The notes beneath the pieces are model-generated. The model searched no databases, was not told where the DNA came from, and saw nothing but the letters and a program-made list of their open reading frames with translations. From contig NZ_ALOU01000061.1 in the NCBI RefSeq assembly GCF_000292345.1, positions 40,524-104,523 of the forward strand: DNA of 64,000 nt. The letters run 5' to 3'. Below, piece by piece: positions 7,711 through 16,843 of this stretch (the first letter of the stretch is position 1; each line of letters begins with the position of its first letter). This stretch comes from Cupriavidus sp. BIS7. GTDB taxonomy: Bacteria > Pseudomonadota > Gammaproteobacteria > Burkholderiales > Burkholderiaceae. The position numbers and the translations under genes are program-made.

Positions 7711-8709
7711 TTACTGGTGCGCGGCCGGCGCAGAGATGAACAGGTTCAGGCCCAGGCGCTCCGACAGGAAGCGCATGACAAGCTGCCCGCGCACGCTGTT
7801 GCCGGCGGCGTCCAGTGGCGGAGAGAAGGTCGCCACTGCGCCCTTGCCGGGGGCGATCGTGAGCATGCCGCCGCTCACACCGCTTTTGCCAGGCAGGCCC
7901 ACATCATAGAGCCAGGTCCCGGAGCGTTCGTACAGGCCTGCCGTTGCCATGACCGCCAGCACTCGCTGGCAGGTCGCGGCGCTCACAACCTGCTCGCCGG
8001 TGAGCGGTTGGACACCGCCGCCGGCCAGGGTTGCGCCCATGAATGCGAGATCGCGCGAGCTGACCAACAGCGAGCATTGGCGCGTATAGACATCTACGGC
8101 TTCATCCGGATCGCAGTAGAGCCTGTCGTGCCCGCGCAGCAGGTGCGCCAATCCGACGTTGCGCTGGTTGGTGGCTGCCTCGGACTCGTACACGCGCTCG
8201 TCGCACTCCAGTTCGCGCCCCGCGAAGCGTGACAGACCCTGACGAACAAGGTGCCAGCGGTCCTCCGCGCCAGTGCCGGGAACCAGGCTGGTCGCGGCGA
8301 TGGCGCCGGCATTGACCAGGGGATTGCTGGTGCCGTCGGCACGCAACTCCATCGCCATGATCGAGTTGAACGGCAACCCGGTGGCGTCTACCCCCAACCG
8401 CGCTGCTGCCTCGGCCGGACCGAGTGCATCGCATATCAGCGCGAACACAAAGGGCTTGGACACGCTCTGGATCGAGAAAAGCTGAGCCGCGTCACCGACC
8501 ATGAACGCGTCGCCGTGCGTGTTGGCAACGCAGATGCCGAAGGCAGACGGTTCGGCCTGTGCCAGGGCTGGGATGTAGTCGGCCAGTTTGCCGCCTGCTT
8601 CCTCGCGGAAGTTCTCATAGGCCGTCTCCACCAATGAGCGGATTTCGTCCGACCCGGGCAGGCTGCCGGTGGAGACGAAGCGTGTTGTCAGGTTGGGCGA
8701 CGGGCTCAT
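7711..8709 (-). CDS. glsA: Glutaminase A
   Basis: This enzyme hydrolyses L-glutamine to glutamate and ammonia in the cytoplasm. The 332-residue sequence is slightly longer than the usual 305-310 because of a short N-terminal extension. The serine-dependent beta-lactamase-like fold is shown by the SxxK motif in QSVSKPF (Ser82, Lys85). Other conserved blocks are NPLVNAGAIA, the ATNQRN block, and GLPGKSGVSGGM near the C-terminus. It converges on the DASS transporter, 12 bp away, and is not obviously in an operon. AAGGAA lies eight or so bases before the ATG. The call is secure; its substrate preference over related amides cannot be read from sequence. Confidence 0.95.
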   Translation of the reverse strand: MSPSPNLTTRFVSTGSLPGSDEIRSLVETAYENFREEAGGKLADYIPALAQAEPSAFGICVANTHGDAFMVGDAAQLFSIQSVSKPFVFALICDALGPAEAAARLGVDATGLPFNSIMAMELRADGTSNPLVNAGAIAATSLVPGTGAEDRWHLVRQGLSRFAGRELECDERVYESEAATNQRNVGLAHLLRGHDRLYCDPDEAVDVYTRQCSLLVSSRDLAFMGATLAGGGVQPLTGEQVVSAATCQRVLAVMATAGLYERSGTWLYDVGLPGKSGVSGGMLTIAPGKGAVATFSPPLDAAGNSVRGQLVMRFLSERLGLNLFISAPAAHQ

Positions 8710-8836
8710 GCTCAGGTTCCTTTGTCTGGCTCAGGCCAGCGCGCCTTCGCTCGACAGGTCGGATGTGCCAGTCGCGCGGCGCGCTGCTTCCTCCACTTCG
8801 TTCCAATCGTCCTCGCAGCCAAGTATAGGCAACCGA

Positions 8837-9538
8837 TCATCCGCCATCCCCGGTTTTGTCGTCGACATAACTCTCTCTGGGCGGGTAAACGCCAGCCAGA
8901 CGGGCGATCAGGATCGCGACGAACAGGCTGCCGGTGATCTGTTCCACCATGCACATGCCGCGAGCCTGGCGCGTAAGAGGCGTTATGTCGCCGAAACCGG
9001 TGCTTGTGAGCACGGTGATGCTGAAGTAAAGCGCGTCAGCGTAGACAAGCCGGCCCGGCTGCCCGACGACCATGTACGACTGCGGATAGAAGAATCCGAT
9101 CGTGGCATAGATGTATGCCCACAGGACGCCAATCAGCAGGTACGCCGAAGCTGCGCCAAAGAGCTTGTCCGGCGTCATGATCCTCGGCTGGAAAACGTAG
9201 CGAAGCAGATAGGCAGTGGAAATGAAGTAAAGCGCGGCGCTGAACATCCACGATACCGCGAGGCTCCTGTCATCGTCGTACCACAGGCCGCGGTACTGGA
9301 ACCACATGGCCGGTATGGCCAGCAGCAGCGCCATCACGAACGACAGCGTCGTGCGGCCAACCGCCGCCACTGTCGCGATGAGCAGGAACATGTTGACGAC
9401 GTTCAGGAGAAGGCGGCCGCTGTCGCTCGCCGAGACAAACGACACCGCGCCGATGAGCGTCAGCAGCACGACAAACAGCCAGAAACACCGCTGATAGAAA
9501 ATGCGCGACAGCGCGTCGCGCGTGGTACGGATGGCCAT
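8837..9538 (-). CDS. Potassium-channel-like membrane protein with a pore filter motif
   Basis: The 233-residue protein has several hydrophobic segments (about 18-36, 45-60, 64-80, 96-113, 127-150 and a final one around 190-215). A pore loop, ALYFSITVLTSTGFGDITP (about 169-187), carries a TGFGD selectivity filter, the GFG variant of the potassium-channel GYG. It therefore resembles the Ion_trans_2 family rather than a full voltage-gated channel: no arginine-rich S4 helix is visible and there is no cytoplasmic RCK domain. GGGAGG precedes the ATG. It lies 127 bp upstream of glsA on the same strand and may be co-transcribed, but no functional link is apparent. Confidence 0.8.
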   Translation of the reverse strand: MAIRTTRDALSRIFYQRCFWLFVVLLTLIGAVSFVSASDSGRLLLNVVNMFLLIATVAAVGRTTLSFVMALLLAIPAMWFQYRGLWYDDDRSLAVSWMFSAALYFISTAYLLRYVFQPRIMTPDKLFGAASAYLLIGVLWAYIYATIGFFYPQSYMVVGQPGRLVYADALYFSITVLTSTGFGDITPLTRQARGMCMVEQITGSLFVAILIARLAGVYPPRESYVDDKTGDGG

Positions 9539-9620
9539 TGTTGTCCCTCCCCAGTTTCCTCAACGCGCCGTCACCCTGTGTCCTATCCTAGTCAGAACTA
9601 GGAACGGGCCGGAGTCCGAC

Positions 9621-10075
9621 ATGTCGATCCTGCGCTGGCTGGCGATCCTGCCCGTAGCCCTGGCGGTCATGGTGGCAGGCTGCGGTGGTGGCGGCAACGG
9701 GGAGGCGGCGCCCCCCCACCATCAACCCCCAGTTGGGGTCTCCAGCCGGCCTCGTCGAAGCCACGCAGTTCTCGATATCACCTGCCTTGCCGGCAGGCTT
9801 GAGCCTGAACACACTGACCGGTGAAATCAGCGGCACGCCGACAGCGGAATTGCTGCCGACGGTATTCACGATTACGGCCAGCAACAGTGCCGGCAGCGTG
9901 ACGGCGCAGAATCTTCAGCGAACTGTTCGATCCGGCGAGCGGGACGTGGACGCAGACCGGCAGCCTTGAGCAGGCGCGGGAGCAGCACACGGCAACGCTG
10001 CTGCCGGACGGAACGGTGCTGGTTGCCGGCGGCATTGGCCGCGGCATCCTGTCCTACGCCGAATTGTTCCGTTAG
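9621..10075 (+). pseudogene. Broken lipoprotein with He_PIG (Ig-like) domain and a terminal kelch repeat
   Basis: The start (ATG 9621) encodes a lipoprotein signal peptide ending in VMVAGCGGGG. After a run of seven C at 9711-9717 the reading frame shifts. A different frame then encodes an Ig-like stretch (FSISPALPAGLSLN, then LTGEISGTPT, as in He_PIG domains). After about 9915 another frame encodes a kelch-type repeat ([16 protein letters not shown], later [15 protein letters not shown]) ending at a stop at 10073-10075. Intact relatives carry several kelch repeats, so most of the propeller has been lost by deletion and at least two frameshifts separate the pieces. It is a decayed surface or secreted protein. 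Confidence 0.8.
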
Positions 10076-10148
10076 CCAGGAGGCGCCAGATTCGTTTCGG
10101 CACACCTGCAGGTGCTGCACGCAGGCCAACAGGTGGAAAGGCCCCCTG

Positions 10149-11021
10149 CTACCGTGGCGCGAGCACGAAGTCGTAACGTGCTTCGCGGAACGGGCCGTCG
10201 AAGCCAAACCGGCTGGCCAGTGCATGACCGGCCGGGCGCTCCTCGTAGGGGACCTGCAGCGATGGCTTGACACCGAACACTGCATCCGAATCGAGATACG
10301 GATCGCCCTGGTTGAACAGATGCGTCACCAGCTTGCGGTGAGCGGGCGCATCGATCATGAAATGCAGATGTGCGGGCCGCCATGCGTGGCGGTCGGTGGC
10401 ATTCAGCATGCGCCCGACGGGGCCATCGGTCGGGACCGGGTAGCTGACCGGCACGATGGTGCGGATGGCGTAGTAGCCGTCCGCATCGGTGCGATAGCGG
10501 CCACGCAGGTTGGCGGCGTGCTGGGCCGTGTCCTGGCCGGAGTACATGCCGTTTTCGGCGGCCTGCCAGACGTCGAGCACGGCACCAGCCACAGGCGTGC
10601 CGTCGGTGGAGCGGACGTGGCCATGCACCAGCGCGGGCGTGCCCGGGGTTTCAGCCATGTTCTCGCCGCATCCGCGCTCCGGCATGCCGGCGATGTAGAA
10701 CGGCCCGAACACGGTGGTATCCGTGGCGCCGGTGGCCAGGCGGTGGTTGATCGCATCGACAAGCATCGATACGCCCAGCGTATCGGACAGCAGGATGAAT
10801 TCCTGCCGCACCAGGCCGTCGCACATCTTGCCGGTATCGGTCAGGAACTGGATCGCGGCGAACCATTCTTCCTCGGTCGGCTCGACCTCGCGCACGTAGG
10901 CGTGCAGGTGTCGCACCAGTGCCTGCATCAGCGTCTTCAGGCGCGCGTCGGGCGTATTGGCGAGACACTCGATCACCTGATCGGTGATGGCGGCCTCGGC
11001 AGCGATGTGGTTTGTCTCCAT
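10149..11021 (-). CDS. Intradiol ring-cleavage dioxygenase, probably hydroxyquinol 1,2-dioxygenase
   Basis: The 290-residue protein has the intradiol dioxygenase architecture: an N-terminal helical dimerisation domain (Dioxygenase_N) followed by the catalytic beta-sandwich. The Fe(III) ligands are expected in GRYRTDADGYY (Tyr), SYPVPTDGPVG (Tyr) and RPAHLHF (two His). FGPFYIAG is also characteristic. The gene lies 37 bp downstream of maleylacetate reductase on the same strand. That pairing is typical of hydroxyquinol (1,2,4-trihydroxybenzene) degradation, where the enzyme makes maleylacetate. A very strong ribosome binding site (AAAGGAGG) precedes the ATG. Catechol or chlorocatechol 1,2-dioxygenase is the alternative, but those usually sit with muconate cycloisomerases, which are absent. 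Confidence 0.88.
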   Translation of the reverse strand: METNHIAAEAAITDQVIECLANTPDARLKTLMQALVRHLHAYVREVEPTEEEWFAAIQFLTDTGKMCDGLVRQEFILLSDTLGVSMLVDAINHRLATGATDTTVFGPFYIAGMPERGCGENMAETPGTPALVHGHVRSTDGTPVAGAVLDVWQAAENGMYSGQDTAQHAANLRGRYRTDADGYYAIRTIVPVSYPVPTDGPVGRMLNATDRHAWRPAHLHFMIDAPAHRKLVTHLFNQGDPYLDSDAVFGVKPSLQVPYEERPAGHALASRFGFDGPFREARYDFVLAPR

Positions 11022-11058
11022 GGCGGTCCTCCTTTGTTATTTGCAGTGCGGGAGCGGC

Positions 11059-12126
11059 TCAGGCCGGGGCCTCGCCACGCCACGCACGTTCAAGCAGCGC
11101 AAGGATCGGCGCACGTTCCACCGGCGCCGGATTGTCGTACGGGTTGGCGCAGGCCAGCGTGGCGGCCTCCTCCAGACCGGCCTCGGGCATGCCGATGGCC
11201 GACAGGCCTGCTGGAATGCCAAGCGTCTGGTTGAGGCGGTGCAGCAAGGGCCCCGCATCGCTCGCCTGCTCCCCGCCCAGCGCCCGCGCCACGCGTTGTA
11301 GTGCCAGCGGCGCGGCGGCGTGGTTGTAGTGCGCGGTGTGCGGCAGCATCACGGCGTGCGCTTGCGCATGCGGAAGATTGAAGGTGCCGCCCAGCGTATG
11401 GCAGATCTTGTGGTGCAGCGCCATGCCAACGTGGCCCAGGCATACGCCGGCAAGCCACGCGCCATACAGCGCCTGGCCGCGTGCCGTGATGTTGTCGGGG
11501 TGGCGCACAACATCCGGCAAAGCCTGCGCGAGCGCGCGAATGGATTCTTCTGCCATCAGGCTGATGACCGGATTCGCATCCTGCGCGTACAACGCCTCTA
11601 CGGCGTGTGCCATGGCATTCATGCCGGAAGCGGCGGAGATATCGACGGGCAGCGTCAAGGTGAGTTCCGGATCGTAGAGCACCGTGCGCGGCAGCACGCG
11701 CGCATCCCGCCCGGTCTTCTTGAGCCGCCCTTCGGTCAGGCCGTAGATCGGTGTGACTTCCGACCCCGCATAAGTCGTGGGCACGGCGATGATAGGCTGC
11801 GCGGATTCCAGCGCGATGGCCTTCCCAAGCCCGATGGTGGAACCTCCGCCGACAGCCACGTAACAATCCGCGCCGAGCCGCGTCGCCTCTTCGCGCGCTG
11901 CCCGGGCAACGTCGATCGGCACGTGCATCACCGCCTGGGCATAGACGCCGGCGGCACGTTCGCCGAGCAGGCGGGCCACGCGCTCGCCCAAACCGCGCCG
12001 TTCTGGCGTAGTCAGCACCAGCGCCCGCCGGGCGCCAAGCCGCATTACCTCGTCAGGCAACTGCGCCAGCACGCCCGCGCCGAACACGACGCGCGAAGGC
12101 GCCGACTGGTAGACAAAGCCCTGCAT
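11059..12126 (-). CDS. Maleylacetate reductase
   Basis: The 355-residue iron-type alcohol dehydrogenase family protein reduces maleylacetate to 3-oxoadipate with NAD(P)H. Evidence is the AVGGGSTIGLGKAIAL nucleotide loop, the PTTYAGSEVTPIYGLTE block typical of maleylacetate reductases, and histidines in GMNAMAHAVEAL, HHKICHTLGG and LPHAQAHAVMLPH at the metal site. ATG 12126 gives the family start MQGFVYQ; a longer in-frame extension upstream lacks similarity. It is the first gene of a two-gene unit with the dioxygenase, giving the lower hydroxyquinol/resorcinol branch into the 3-oxoadipate pathway. No monooxygenase for making hydroxyquinol and no regulator lies next to it. Confidence 0.93.
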   Translation of the reverse strand: MQGFVYQSAPSRVVFGAGVLAQLPDEVMRLGARRALVLTTPERRGLGERVARLLGERAAGVYAQAVMHVPIDVARAAREEATRLGADCYVAVGGGSTIGLGKAIALESAQPIIAVPTTYAGSEVTPIYGLTEGRLKKTGRDARVLPRTVLYDPELTLTLPVDISAASGMNAMAHAVEALYAQDANPVISLMAEESIRALAQALPDVVRHPDNITARGQALYGAWLAGVCLGHVGMALHHKICHTLGGTFNLPHAQAHAVMLPHTAHYNHAAAPLALQRVARALGGEQASDAGPLLHRLNQTLGIPAGLSAIGMPEAGLEEAATLACANPYDNPAPVERAPILALLERAWRGEAPA

Positions 12127-12394
12127 GGTTCCCTCAGCGCTTGAAGTGCGGCGGCACCGCCGCGTACTGTAGCCGGACTGCCTGCGTCGCCGAGCGGACT
12201 GCCCGGGGTGACCCGCTTGCAGCAATTGATCCAGCACATGCCGGCGTGCCGCTATCACACCTTGCGAGTCATGTTGTTGTCAATGGCCCGGCATACGCAA
12301 GGGCCAAGGATGATCGCCGCGCCAGGAGACATCTTGCGCGTAAACCCCATTCTTGCTTATATTTCATCGCGTCAACTCCATCGGGAAACCCCCA

Positions 12395-12766
12395 ATGAGC
12401 GTTTACGTTGCACACAATCGCGCCAGCGCAGTTGAGCACATCAGTGCCCGCATCGACAGTACGGTCGACCTGGATTATGAGACCGCCTGGGAGGATGCCC
12501 TCGAGCTCGGGCGCCTTGGGCAGCAATGTGGCGTCGATGTGCAGTACAGGACCGTCGAACATGTCTCTGTTGTATCTGCGGAGGCCCTCGCCCGAGGACT
12601 ACGAAGCGAAAAGTGCACTTTTCGACAGCGCTACCTCTACTGCCGGTTTGACCTGACAGCACTGTCCGAGGAGAACCTGTGCGAGCTGGAGACGCTCGCC
12701 ATCGAGCATGGCGACTACATCCTGCCTGGGCACCTGCAGCAGGAAGTCACGCTCGTATGGAGTTGA
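12395..12766 (+). CDS. Hypothetical protein, 123 residues
   Basis: I do not recognise this small acidic protein. It starts MSVYVAHNRAS, has no signal peptide or membrane segment, and ends LPGHLQQEVTLVWS. The codon use looks coding: strong third-position GC, no long competing frame. A weak GGGA lies upstream of ATG 12395; an in-frame ATG at 12353 would add 14 residues. It is divergent from the maleylacetate reductase gene across 268 bp and is followed by an unrelated acetyltransferase gene. No function is inferred. Confidence 0.55.
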   Translation: MSVYVAHNRASAVEHISARIDSTVDLDYETAWEDALELGRLGQQCGVDVQYRTVEHVSVVSAEALARGLRSEKCTFRQRYLYCRFDLTALSEENLCELETLAIEHGDYILPGHLQQEVTLVWS

Positions 12767-12892
12767 GATGTTCCGGCCCAGGGCGGCCACGGCCCAAGGA
12801 CGTTAGCAACTCTACCTAAGAGCAATCCCTACGGGCGAAACAGCGCAAGCAAACGTAGCATAAAAGGACGCACTTGCTCGAAGGAGTGCCTT

Positions 12893-13321
12893 ATGCGTCC
12901 GCACCGTGCAACCGAGAATGACTGGCCCGATATCGAAGCACTTTTGCATGCTTCCTCCCTGTCTATCGAGGGGATACACGAACACATTGCGCATTACCTC
13001 ATCGTCCGCGATAACGCTGGGCTGCTTGGTTGCGCGGGTGTAGAGCAATACGATACGACAGGCGTGCTTCGGGCACTTGCCGTTGCACAACGCGCAAGGT
13101 CAGCGGGGCTGGGCGAGCTGTTGCTATCCGCAGTTGTCGCTGACGGCCGGCAACAGGGTGTCGAATCCATTGTTCTGCAAACGAAGACCGCCTCGCAATA
13201 CTTCGCGCGGCTCGGGTTCATGCCCATTGGTTTCGCAGCCCTGCCCCCGAACGTCCGCGAATCTCCCGAGTTCAATCGCAGCGAGAGCGACATCGGCGTG
13301 CTGATGCACATCTGCCTATGA
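12893..13321 (+). CDS. GNAT N-acetyltransferase, ArsN2-like
   Basis: The 142-residue single GNAT domain includes an acetyl-CoA loop (AVAQRARSAGLGELLLSAVV, about 65-84) and the later block LQTKTASQYFARLGFMPIG. The N-terminal pattern (a short ENDWPDIEALLHASSLSIEGI segment) and the ending (NVRESPEFN, then a polar tail) resemble the arsenic-resistance acetyltransferase ArsN2 group. Here no ars operon is adjacent, so the substrate is open. GAAGGAG precedes the ATG closely. Family membership is firm; arsenic resistance is only a possibility. Confidence 0.75.
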   Translation: MRPHRATENDWPDIEALLHASSLSIEGIHEHIAHYLIVRDNAGLLGCAGVEQYDTTGVLRALAVAQRARSAGLGELLLSAVVADGRQQGVESIVLQTKTASQYFARLGFMPIGFAALPPNVRESPEFNRSESDIGVLMHICL

Positions 13322-13576
13322 TCAGGCGACGCAACATTCAAGGCATTTGCCCTGTGCGATTTGTGCCGGCTGACATATATTGACTTTACAAGAAGTGTTT
13401 TCGCGGCGCAGTGCGGCCTCGTCACACGCTTGGTTTTGCGCGTGACCGGTGCCGCCGGACGTCGCACACGTCTACGTCATCCCTGACGACTATCGGCCAC
13501 TGCCCTGGCATGGCCTGCAGGAGACCTGCTCCGCGAAACCGCTTCCTCGTGAAACGAATGTCATGCGGAGGCAGGT

Positions 13577-13804
13577 ATGCATACCGAAGCGTCGTCTCGC
13601 GGCAAGCATTGGCTGTGGTTGTTGGTCATTCCATTCATCGCGGTCCTGTGGGTGCCGTTCTACAACCGGACCGAGCCGTCCTGGCTTGGCTTTCCATTCT
13701 TCTACTGGTACCAGTTGGTCTGGGTATTGATCACGGCGGTGCTGACTGCCTGGGTCTACCTCAAGACCGCGCCGGGCGATGAGACGAACGGAGGCCAATC
13801 ATGA
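13577..13804 (+). CDS. DUF3311 small membrane protein, partner of MctP
   Basis: The 75-residue protein has two hydrophobic helices (about 12-27 and 39-62) joined by a short loop containing YNRTEPSWLGFPFFYWYQ, the signature of DUF3311. The family is almost always encoded directly before a sodium/solute symporter of the MctP type, and here its stop overlaps the mctP start (ATGA, 13801-13804). A clear GGAGG lies before the ATG. It is probably an accessory subunit for assembly or function of the transporter, by analogy with the small YhjB/DUF485-type partners of other SSS transporters. Confidence 0.9.
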   Translation: MHTEASSRGKHWLWLLVIPFIAVLWVPFYNRTEPSWLGFPFFYWYQLVWVLITAVLTAWVYLKTAPGDETNGGQS

Positions 13805-15351
13805 ACTGGACCGCCACTGTCGTCTTCATCTTCTTCTTCGGACTTGTCACGGTGATGGGGTTCGTAGCCGCACACTGGCGGCGCGGCGACCTTTCGCGCC
13901 TGGACGAATGGGGGCTTGCCGGGCGCCGGTTCGGCACCATCGTGACCTGGTTCCTGCTTGGCGGCGACCTGTACACCGCCTATACGTTCATTGCGGTACC
14001 GGCGTTGATCTTCGGCGCGGGCGCACTGGGCTTCTTCGCCCTGCCCTATACGATCATCATCTATCCGTTCGCGTTCATGGTGTTCCCGAAGCTGTGGCGC
14101 GTGGCACATAAGCATGGCTACGTCACGGCCGCGGACTTCGTCAATGCACGCTATGGCAGCGGGCTGCTGGCGCTGGTCATCGCGATAACCGGGATCGTGG
14201 CGACGATGCCGTACATTGCGCTGCAACTGGTAGGGATCCAGGTGGTCATTGGTGCCTTGGGATTTCGCACGACTGGCTTTGCAGGCGACATTCCGCTGAT
14301 TATCGCGTTCGTAATCCTGGCAGCGTATACCTACACGAGCGGCCTGCGCGCGCCGGCGATGATCGCCATCGTCAAGGACACGCTGATCTACCTGACGATC
14401 ATCGTCGCGCTGGCCATCATTCCGGCGAAGCTCGGCGGCATGGCGCATATCTTCGCAGCGGTGCCGGCTGACAAGCTGCTGCTCAAGGCGCCAGAGGGCG
14501 GTTCGCTCGGGGCATACAGCGCGTACGCGACCCTCGCGCTAGGATCGGCATTTGCGCTCTTCCTGTACCCGCATTCGATCACCGCGCTGCTCAGTTCCAG
14601 CAGCGGCAACACGATCCGGCGCAACATGGCGCTGCTGCCAGCCTATTCGCTGCTGCTTGGCTTTATCGCGCTGCTTGGGTATATGGCGTTGGCCGCGGGC
14701 GTAAAGGACATGCCGCAATATGCGTCGTATTTCAAGGAGTATGGGACAAACTTCGCGGTGCCCGCACTGTTCCTGGATTCATTCCCGTCATGGTTCGTCG
14801 GGGTGGCGTTCGCGGGTATAGCAATTGGCGCGCTTGTGCCGGCGGCAATCATGTCAATCGCAGCGGCCAACCTGTATACGCGCAACGTGCATCGTGAGTA
14901 CATCAACCCGAAAGTGACAAATGAAACGGAAACCAGCATTGCCAAGCGCGTATCGCTGGTAGTCAAGGTTGGTGCACTGGCGTTTGTGGTATTCCTGCCG
15001 CTGAAGTATGCGATCCAGTTGCAGTTGCTGGGCGGAATCTGGATCATCCAGACCTTGCCGGCGATCGTGCTGGGGCTGTACACGCGCTGGTTCGACTATC
15101 GCGGCCTGTTGCTCGGCTGGGCAGCCGGGATCTCGGTCGGCACCTGGATGGCGGGGACAACGGCCTTCACGTCGTCGGTCTATCCACTGCATTTCGCGGC
15201 GTTGACGGTGCCCGGGTATGCGGCGCTATATTCACTGATCCTGAACCTGGCCGTGGCGCTGGTGGTGAGCGCGCTGGTGCATGCATTCCACCTCAGCCAA
15301 CGGGCGGACAGTACGCAACCGGAGGACTACGCCGAACCTGCGCATGGCTGA
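13801..15351 (+). CDS. mctP: Monocarboxylate sodium:solute symporter
   Basis: This 516-residue SSS-family transporter has about thirteen hydrophobic segments. Typical MctP sequences are DEWGLAGRRFGTIVTWFLLGG near residue 40, VTAADFVNARYGS near 107-119, and SITALLSSSSGNTIRRNMALLP within 260-285. Relatives in rhizobia and Burkholderiales take up lactate, pyruvate, propionate, acetate and alanine. It is translationally coupled to the DUF3311 gene upstream. No dedicated two-component regulator (MctRS-like) is next to it. Substrate range is inferred from the family. Confidence 0.9.
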   Translation: MNWTATVVFIFFFGLVTVMGFVAAHWRRGDLSRLDEWGLAGRRFGTIVTWFLLGGDLYTAYTFIAVPALIFGAGALGFFALPYTIIIYPFAFMVFPKLWRVAHKHGYVTAADFVNARYGSGLLALVIAITGIVATMPYIALQLVGIQVVIGALGFRTTGFAGDIPLIIAFVILAAYTYTSGLRAPAMIAIVKDTLIYLTIIVALAIIPAKLGGMAHIFAAVPADKLLLKAPEGGSLGAYSAYATLALGSAFALFLYPHSITALLSSSSGNTIRRNMALLPAYSLLLGFIALLGYMALAAGVKDMPQYASYFKEYGTNFAVPALFLDSFPSWFVGVAFAGIAIGALVPAAIMSIAAANLYTRNVHREYINPKVTNETETSIAKRVSLVVKVGALAFVVFLPLKYAIQLQLLGGIWIIQTLPAIVLGLYTRWFDYRGLLLGWAAGISVGTWMAGTTAFTSSVYPLHFAALTVPGYAALYSLILNLAVALVVSALVHAFHLSQRADSTQPEDYAEPAHG

Positions 15352-15556
15352 GAGACCGGCAAGGTCTTTGATCGAACAACAGCGCTACCGGCCGCCGCAC
15401 GGTTGCCCAACGACACCCCGGTGTCTTGCGGTTGCGACGGCCAACAGCCCGTTGGCACGCCGCGACAGCTAAAGGATTCATACTCGCCGCCGATAAGCAG
15501 ATGTGGCTCAATTGCGTTCCCGACCGGCCCATCCCGAATCCGAAAGCGAGTCTGTT

Positions 15557-16843
15557 GTGCGACGAATCCAGTTTGCCTGGCTGCTATCCGGCCTGATCGG
15601 TTTGCAACTTCTGTGTGGTTGCCACCAGCAAGACGCGTCTGGCGCCAGTACGGCCGTGCCGCACCGAACCAGCATTTCCGCGCTGATATGGGCACCTGAC
15701 TGGCCCGAGCAGATGCTGCAGATCGCTGCCGAGTTCAGCAAGCTCAATCCCGATGTGCACGTGGACGTTCAGTTCATGATCGGCAACTCGGTCGAGGAGA
15801 ACATCAAGCCCCGCGTGGCGGCCGGGACGTTGCCCGATCTCGTGAGCGTTAACCCTAACGCCTACTCGGCCCAACTGGCCGATCAGGGTGTCCTCACCAG
15901 CGTCAGCCAGACAGCCGCGTGGAAGAGCATGCTTGCCCCGCTCAAGCAGGACTGGAGCAGCCGCCGCGGCACGGCGTTCGGCATATCGGGCGGTGTCGCA
16001 ACGACGATGATCTACTACAACCGCGATATGTTCGCCAAAGCGGGGATCGAGAAGCTGCCGGCCAATTTCGACGAGTTCCTGCACGTTTGCGCCCAGCTGA
16101 AACGTGCGGGATTCACGCCCATCATGTTGAACGGCGGTTTCCCGAACATGCTTGGAAACGGCCCGTTCATCTCGGGGTTCGCCAACAACGTGGTGGCGCA
16201 TGAGCCGGACTGGAAAAGAAAGATGGCCGAGGGCACGCTGGATCTCGATACGCCCGAGGTGGCCGATATCTTCGCCAAGATGGCGCTGCTGCCCGACCGC
16301 GGCTACGTCCAGCCGTCGTTCATGTCAACCGGCTACGACGATGGCATGCGCCTTTTCAAGGAAGGCAAGGTGGCGATGGCGTTCCAGGGTAGCTGGGCGG
16401 CCGGCCTTCTGCTGCACGGCAATCGCTTTCCGGTCGGCGTATTCATCCCGCCATGGAATGCGCGAGGCGAGACGGTGGTGCCCGTACTGGGCAGCGAAAC
16501 GGGCTTTGCCGTCTGCGAGACGCCCAACAAGGCGGCTGCACTGCGCTTCCTGGAATTCATCGCCGGCAAGGGCTTCCCGATTCTGCAGCGCAAGCGCCAC
16601 AACATCTCCCCGTTCCAGCCGGACGGCGGAGCGGTCGTCAACCCGGAAATTGTCGACTACGCGAAAGCGGTCAGTCGCTATTCGGTAACCGCCAGCCCGT
16701 ACTATTCAACGCTGCCTTCGAACACGCTCGAGTCGCTGCATGGGTTGATGCAGGACGTACTTCTCAAGAAGCTCACGCCCCGGGAGGCAGCGAAGCGCCT
16801 CGACGAATCGGTCAAGAACGACGCGAAGATGCACTACAAATGA
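15557..16843 (+). CDS. Extracellular solute-binding lipoprotein, ABC sugar-type, lacking a transporter partner
   Basis: The protein starts with a lipoprotein-like signal (GLIGLQLLCGCHQQ) and continues as a two-lobed type-1 extracellular solute-binding protein. Family features are the stretch AAEFSKLNPDVHVDVQF near the N-terminus, GISGGVATTMIYYNRDMFAKAG, FKEGKVAMAFQGSW and FLEFIAGK. GTG 15557 was chosen because it leaves a short basic n-region before the signal helix; GTG 15503 in the same frame is the alternative. No ABC permease or ATPase is nearby. Its stop overlaps the start of a membrane GGDEF-EAL protein (ATGA, 16840-16843), suggesting that ligand binding feeds a signalling protein rather than transport. 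The ligand is unknown; sugars are typical for the family. Confidence 0.85.
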   Translation: MRRIQFAWLLSGLIGLQLLCGCHQQDASGASTAVPHRTSISALIWAPDWPEQMLQIAAEFSKLNPDVHVDVQFMIGNSVEENIKPRVAAGTLPDLVSVNPNAYSAQLADQGVLTSVSQTAAWKSMLAPLKQDWSSRRGTAFGISGGVATTMIYYNRDMFAKAGIEKLPANFDEFLHVCAQLKRAGFTPIMLNGGFPNMLGNGPFISGFANNVVAHEPDWKRKMAEGTLDLDTPEVADIFAKMALLPDRGYVQPSFMSTGYDDGMRLFKEGKVAMAFQGSWAAGLLLHGNRFPVGVFIPPWNARGETVVPVLGSETGFAVCETPNKAAALRFLEFIAGKGFPILQRKRHNISPFQPDGGAVVNPEIVDYAKAVSRYSVTASPYYSTLPSNTLESLHGLMQDVLLKKLTPREAAKRLDESVKNDAKMHYK

